A DNA stretch of 64,000 nucleotides from Thalassovita gelatinovora (GTDB lineage: Bacteria; Pseudomonadota; Alphaproteobacteria; Rhodobacterales; Rhodobacteraceae). The notes beneath the pieces are model-generated. The model searched no databases. It had not been told where the DNA came from and saw only the letters and a program-made list of their open reading frames with translations. The stretch covers positions 191,001 to 255,000 of the forward strand of contig NZ_CYSA01000015.1 of assembly GCF_001458355.1 (NCBI RefSeq), given 5' to 3'. The translations under genes and the position numbers were made by a program. Positions 63,952 through 64,000 of the stretch are shown here, piece after piece. The first letter of the stretch is position 1. Every line of letters begins with the position of its first letter.

Positions 63952-64000
63952 TTGCCTGAGCGCAGGATCGCTGAAGAGCTGGCGCAGGGGCACTTGTGGA

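Noticed and set aside
1-64000. Genomic island, prophage or transposon
   Set aside because: No integrase, transposase, phage or tRNA-end repeat was seen, and base composition and codon use look uniform across the window.

Overview
The window reads as ordinary chromosome of an alphaproteobacterium of the order Rhodobacterales (Roseobacter/Rhodobacter relatives). The basis is uniform high GC and codon use, a Tad/Flp pilus locus, a ybgC-tolQRAB-pal-cpoB-tilS-ftsH cluster, ruvCAB with thpR, a riboswitch-led gcvTHP operon, a DUF1127 protein and Rhodobacterales-like CAAATA intergenic repeats. The order-level placement is inference from protein and gene-order resemblance; no rRNA or other marker is present. 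I saw no rRNA, tRNA, CRISPR array, insertion sequence, prophage or plasmid gene.

Layout. 1-11.8 kb, + strand: Tad pilus assembly locus (tail of a Flp pilin gene, cpaB, cpaC secretin, an OmpA-like lipoprotein, cpaE, cpaF, tadB, tadC, two TPR lipoproteins, cpaA prepilin peptidase) followed by an uncharacterised AAA+ ATPase. 11.8-18.2 kb: a DUF4405 membrane protein, a PdeM-like phosphoesterase, a membrane LytTR regulator, a hotdog thioesterase, and a one-carbon cluster (MOSC protein, fhs, folD). 18.5-27.5 kb, - strand: envelope cluster ybgC, tolQRAB, pal, cpoB, then tilS and ftsH, closed by a strong terminator. 27.5-31.2 kb, - strand: ruvCAB, an unknown protein and thpR. 31.4-37.6 kb: DUF1127 protein, small membrane protein, prmA, MATE and MFS transporters, FMN reductase and an inositol-phosphatase family enzyme. 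37.7-42.5 kb, - strand: gcvT-gcvH-gcvP behind a tandem glycine riboswitch. 42.5-50 kb: NsrR-like Rrf2 regulator, a gamma-glutamylcyclotransferase-like protein, CBS protein, gltX, an exported metallo-beta-lactamase-fold hydrolase, a PfkB sugar kinase and nadE. 50-64 kb, more accessory: an 18.5-repeat MORN protein convergent with a polytopic membrane protein; an AraC regulator divergent from a two-subunit molybdenum hydroxylase; a LuxR-type regulator divergent from a flavoprotein monooxygenase with a 58-residue DUF2783 partner; and lrp-gabD-gabT-like genes for an amine or GABA-type catabolic step.

The most interesting leads are in the last third and in the intergenic DNA: paired dyads between the LuxR regulator and the monooxygenase, an AT-centred dyad between lrp and gabD, the two-block register of the MORN array, a REPIN-like double palindrome, four successive hairpins in one convergent gap, the Tad-linked ATPase, and a PdeM protein whose usual metal-binding Asp is Ala. 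I did not find a clearly new multi-gene system. All function calls come from reading motifs and gene order by eye, without any database search.
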